A stretch of DNA of 64,000 nt from Mycolicibacterium septicum DSM 44393 (GTDB lineage Bacteria; Actinomycetota; Actinomycetes; Mycobacteriales; Mycobacteriaceae), in NCBI RefSeq assembly GCF_000455325.1, contig NZ_HG322951.1, positions 2,151,801 to 2,215,800 on the forward strand, in the 5' to 3' direction. The notes beneath the pieces were generated by a model, which did no database searches, was not told where the DNA came from, and worked only from the letters and a program-made list of their open reading frames with translations. Positions 60,426 through 64,000 of the stretch are shown piece after piece (within the stretch, counting starts at the first letter, position 1; each line of letters opens with the position of its first letter). The position numbers and the translations under genes were made by a program.

Positions 60426-61976
60426 CTACCCGAAGTGCACGCCCTGGGCCAGCGGTAGCTCCGAGGAGTAGTTGACCGTGTTGGTCGCGCGGCGCATGTA
60501 CGCCTTCCACGCGTCCGACCCGGATTCGCGCCCTCCACCGGTGTGCTTCTCTCCGCCGAACGCGCCGCCGATCTCGGCGCCGGAGGTCCCGATGTTGACG
60601 TTGGCGATACCGCAGTCGGATCCGTCGGCGGCCATGAACCGTTCGGCCTCACGCACGTCGGTGGTGAAGATCGCCGACGAAAGTCCCTGTGGTACGGCGT
60701 TGTTCAGGGCGATCGCGTCGTCGATGTCGTCGTAGGTCAGCACATAGAGGATCGGGGCGAAGGTCTCGGTGTGCACGACCTCGGTCTGTGCGGGCATCCG
60801 GACGACCGCGGGGGCGACGTAGAACGCACCCTCGTCTCCGAGGTCGTGACGCTCACCGCCGAAGACCTCGCCGCCGTCGGCGCGGGCCTGCTCCAGCGCC
60901 CCGACCATGTCCCGGTAGGCGCGGGTGTGGATGAGTGGGCCGACCAGGGTCCCGTCGGTGCTCGGGTCACCGACGGGCAGGCTCTGATAGGCCGAGACGA
61001 TCCGGGACAGCAAGTCGTCGGCGATGGAGGAGTGCACGATCAACCGGCGCAGCGTGGTGCAGCGTTGTCCGGCGGTCCCCGCGGCGGAGAACACGATGGC
61101 GCGCACCGCGAGGTCCAGATCGGCCGAGGGCGTCACGATCGCGGCGTTGTTGCCGCCGAGCTCGAGCAGTGCCTTGCCGAACCGCGCGGCGACCCGCGGG
61201 CCCACCTGCTGGCCCATCCGCACCGAGCCGGTCGCGCTGACCAGGGCCACCCGTGGATCGTCGACCAGCCGCTCACCCAGTTCGCGCTCGCCGAGGATGA
61301 GCCGTGCCACCGATGCGGGCGCGCCGACGTCGGATGCGGCGCGTTCGATCAGCGCCTGGCAGGCGATCGCGGTGAGCGGGGTCAGCTCCGAGGGTTTCCA
61401 CACCACGGTGTCGCCGCAGACCAGCGCGACCGCGGTGTTCCACGCCCACACCGCCACCGGGAAGTTGAACGCGGTGATCACGCCGACGACGCCCAGCGGG
61501 TGCCACGTCTCCATCAACCGGTGACCAGGACGTTCGGACGCGATGGTGCGGCCGTACAACTGGCGTGAGAGACCGACCGCGAACTGGCAGATGTCGATCA
61601 TCTCCTGCACCTCGCCCAGCGCCTCGGAGGTGATCTTGCCCGCCTCCACCGTCACCAGGGTCGCCAGATCTGACTTGTGTTCCACGAGCAGCTCACCCAG
61701 GCGGGCCACCAATGCGCCGCGCACCGGTGCCGGAGTCGTGCGCCAGGTCGAGAAGGCTTGTGCGGCATCGGAAATCGCGGCATCGACCTGCTCAAAACTG
61801 TCTTCGGGCAGGGTGAACAGGACGTCCCCGCTGATCGGTGTGCTGGCGTGCAGGCCACTACCCGGAGCGGCCGGCTCGCCGAGTTCCGCCCTCGCACCGA
61901 CGGCATCGAGGGCCTGACGTACCCGCCGGCGCAGTTCCTCTGCGGTGGGGAGATCGGTCCGTTCGGTGGTGGTCAT
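60426..61976 (-). CDS. pcd: L-aminoadipate-semialdehyde dehydrogenase (Pcd)
   Basis: A 516-aa aldehyde dehydrogenase from ATG 61976. The catalytic Cys is in GTAGQRCTTLRR and the Glu in LELGGNN; ITAFNFPVAVWAW and SATGSVRMG bind NAD. It oxidises alpha-aminoadipate semialdehyde, the product of Lat, to alpha-aminoadipate. Orthologue of Rv3293, divergent from lrpA. The Rv3292 counterpart between them is absent here. Confidence 0.92.
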   Translation of the reverse strand: MTTTERTDLPTAEELRRRVRQALDAVGARAELGEPAAPGSGLHASTPISGDVLFTLPEDSFEQVDAAISDAAQAFSTWRTTPAPVRGALVARLGELLVEHKSDLATLVTVEAGKITSEALGEVQEMIDICQFAVGLSRQLYGRTIASERPGHRLMETWHPLGVVGVITAFNFPVAVWAWNTAVALVCGDTVVWKPSELTPLTAIACQALIERAASDVGAPASVARLILGERELGERLVDDPRVALVSATGSVRMGQQVGPRVAARFGKALLELGGNNAAIVTPSADLDLAVRAIVFSAAGTAGQRCTTLRRLIVHSSIADDLLSRIVSAYQSLPVGDPSTDGTLVGPLIHTRAYRDMVGALEQARADGGEVFGGERHDLGDEGAFYVAPAVVRMPAQTEVVHTETFAPILYVLTYDDIDDAIALNNAVPQGLSSAIFTTDVREAERFMAADGSDCGIANVNIGTSGAEIGGAFGGEKHTGGGRESGSDAWKAYMRRATNTVNYSSELPLAQGVHFG

Positions 61977-62018
61977 CGTGTGCCTTTCTGGGGTCGCCGA
62001 AGAGTTACAGTGCGGGCC

Positions 62019-62483
62019 ATGGGTGAAGCCGACGAATACGTGCTGGACGAGACCGATCGGACTCTGGCCCGTGCGCTTGCCGCTGACGGCAGGGCGACGC
62101 TGGCACAGCTGGCATCGGCGGCCGGGCTCTCGGTGTCGGCGGTGCAGGCGCGGGTGCGCCGGTTGGAGTCGCGGGGTGTCGTGACCGGATACGCCGCGCG
62201 GCTCAATCCCGAGGCGCTGGGCAACATGCTGTCGGCGTTCGTCGCCATCACTCCTCTCGATCCGTCCCAACCCGATGATGCACCCGCGCGGTTGCAGCAC
62301 ATCCCCGAAATCGAATCGTGCCACTCGGTGGCGGGCGAGGAGAGCTACGTCCTGCTGGTCCGGGTCGCCTCGGCCCGGGGTTTGGAGGACCTGCTCCAGC
62401 GGATCAGGACCGCGGCCAACGTCCGGACGCGAAGCACCATCATTTTGCAGACATTTTACAGCGGCCGAGACTACATTCCGTAA
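62019..62483 (+). CDS. lrpA: Lrp/AsnC-family regulator LrpA
   Basis: A 154-aa regulator from ATG 62019. The N-terminal HTH is ATLAQLASAAGLSVSAVQARVRRLESRG; the C-terminal RAM domain ends with RTRSTIILQTFYSGRDYIP in two blocks. Orthologue of Rv3291c, which is linked to control of lat in M. tuberculosis. It lies 42 bp from pcd on the other strand and 52 bp before lat, so it can control both. Confidence 0.93.
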   Translation: MGEADEYVLDETDRTLARALAADGRATLAQLASAAGLSVSAVQARVRRLESRGVVTGYAARLNPEALGNMLSAFVAITPLDPSQPDDAPARLQHIPEIESCHSVAGEESYVLLVRVASARGLEDLLQRIRTAANVRTRSTIILQTFYSGRDYIP

Positions 62484-62486
62484 CGG

Positions 62487-62514
62487 TTACGGTCATAGGG
62501 GGCGTAGACCGTAA
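62487..62514. promoter_or_regulatory. Candidate LrpA operator before lat
   Basis: Perfect 8-bp inverted arms TTACGGTC and GACCGTAA with 20 bp between their centres, that is two helical turns on one DNA face, as Lrp proteins prefer. The lat -10 TAGTAT is at 62524-62529, so the lat transcript is probably leaderless at ATG 62536. The right arm overlaps the -35 region. Confidence 0.6.
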
Positions 62515-62535
62515 AGATTCCGTTAGTATGGCGCC

Positions 62536-63866
<1,331 letters not shown>

Positions 63867-63870
<4 letters not shown>

Positions 63871-64000
63871 GGCTGGTCGGTGGCCGGTTCTGAAGCTGCC
63901 GTACGGCGCAGGATCGACTTGAGCCTGGGGAGGTCGGTTCCGCCCACCAACTCGCAACCGTGAAGTTCGGCGAGTTTGCGTGCGGCCGGGGTGAATTCGT
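63867..64000 (-). CDS. C-terminal part of an unidentified protein, cut by the window edge
   Basis: An open minus-strand frame of 44 codons runs from the window end to TAG at 63867-63869, overlapping the lat stop by 3 bp. The visible end contains FTPAARKLAELHGCELVGG then LPRLKSILRR. The pattern of a hydrophobic helix, HGC-x-L-V and a DLPRL end resembles the C-terminus of Mrr-like restriction endonuclease-fold proteins. Too little is present for a firm name. Confidence 0.5.

Overview
The window is a high-GC actinobacterial chromosome segment. Gene content and order identify it as Mycobacteriaceae, most likely a fast-growing Mycolicibacterium. The backbone follows, from my memory of H37Rv, the M. 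tuberculosis block Rv3319 to Rv3290c: sdhB-sdhA-sdhD-sdhC, cdd, deoA, add, Rv3312c, Rv3311, upp, pmmB, deoD, amiB1, amiA1, Rv3304, lpdA, glpD2, Rv3300c, nei2, lhr, Rv3295, pcd, lrpA, lat. Counterparts of sapM, phoY1, atsB and lpqC are absent. Several groups of genes sit between the backbone genes instead. No tRNA, rRNA, CRISPR array, transposase or phage gene was seen.

Layout. 1-104: a long hairpin next to sdhB. 105-3534: succinate dehydrogenase operon on the minus strand. 3749-7525: nucleoside salvage (cdd, deoA, a dienelactone-hydrolase-like gene, add). 7611-10015: a small secreted protein, an alpha/beta hydrolase and the Rv3311-like protein. 10142-16125 (accessory): a frameshifted cyclase/AAA-ATPase/TPR regulator, an NlpC/P60 hydrolase paired with an EspC-like protein, and a SigH-like ECF sigma factor coupled to an SDR. 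16329-23402: upp, pmmB, a MarR regulator divergent from an AbrB membrane protein, deoD, amiB1 and amiA1. 23434-24518: a DUF559/AbiEi-like gene enclosed by a pair of inverted 62-bp palindromic repeats. 24534-29142: Rv3304-like, lpdA, glpD2 and a pseudouridine synthase. 29172-37226 (accessory): lipid and amine redox genes, including a desT/desCB-like trio. 37256-44210: nei2, an SDR, the giant helicase lhr and a TetR.

44316-60422 (accessory) holds the most interesting material. A P450 and a lipase-maturation-factor-like membrane protein come first. Then a tightly packed ten-gene operon (48169-57305) encodes a NitT/TauT-type ABC importer, a cyclic amidohydrolase, a degenerate shikimate-dehydrogenase-like protein, a GntR regulator, a stand-alone allophanate-hydrolase C-terminal domain, a formamidase/acetamidase and a CodA-type deaminase. 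I read it as uptake and stepwise hydrolysis of an unidentified nitrogen heterocycle. After it comes a redox envelope locus: a cupredoxin lipoprotein with a metallophosphatase, divergent from an ECF sigma factor overlapped by a membrane-anchored Rieske protein, followed by a small secreted protein. All three promoters of this locus carry the same block, GTGTAACC-N8-TATC, which argues for a small autoregulated sigma regulon.

60426-63870: lysine catabolism (pcd divergent from lrpA and lat) with a candidate Lrp operator before lat. The right edge cuts a minus-strand gene. Many genes overlap by ATGA or GTGA, and several neighbours converge with overlapping 3' ends. Several promoters appear leaderless.
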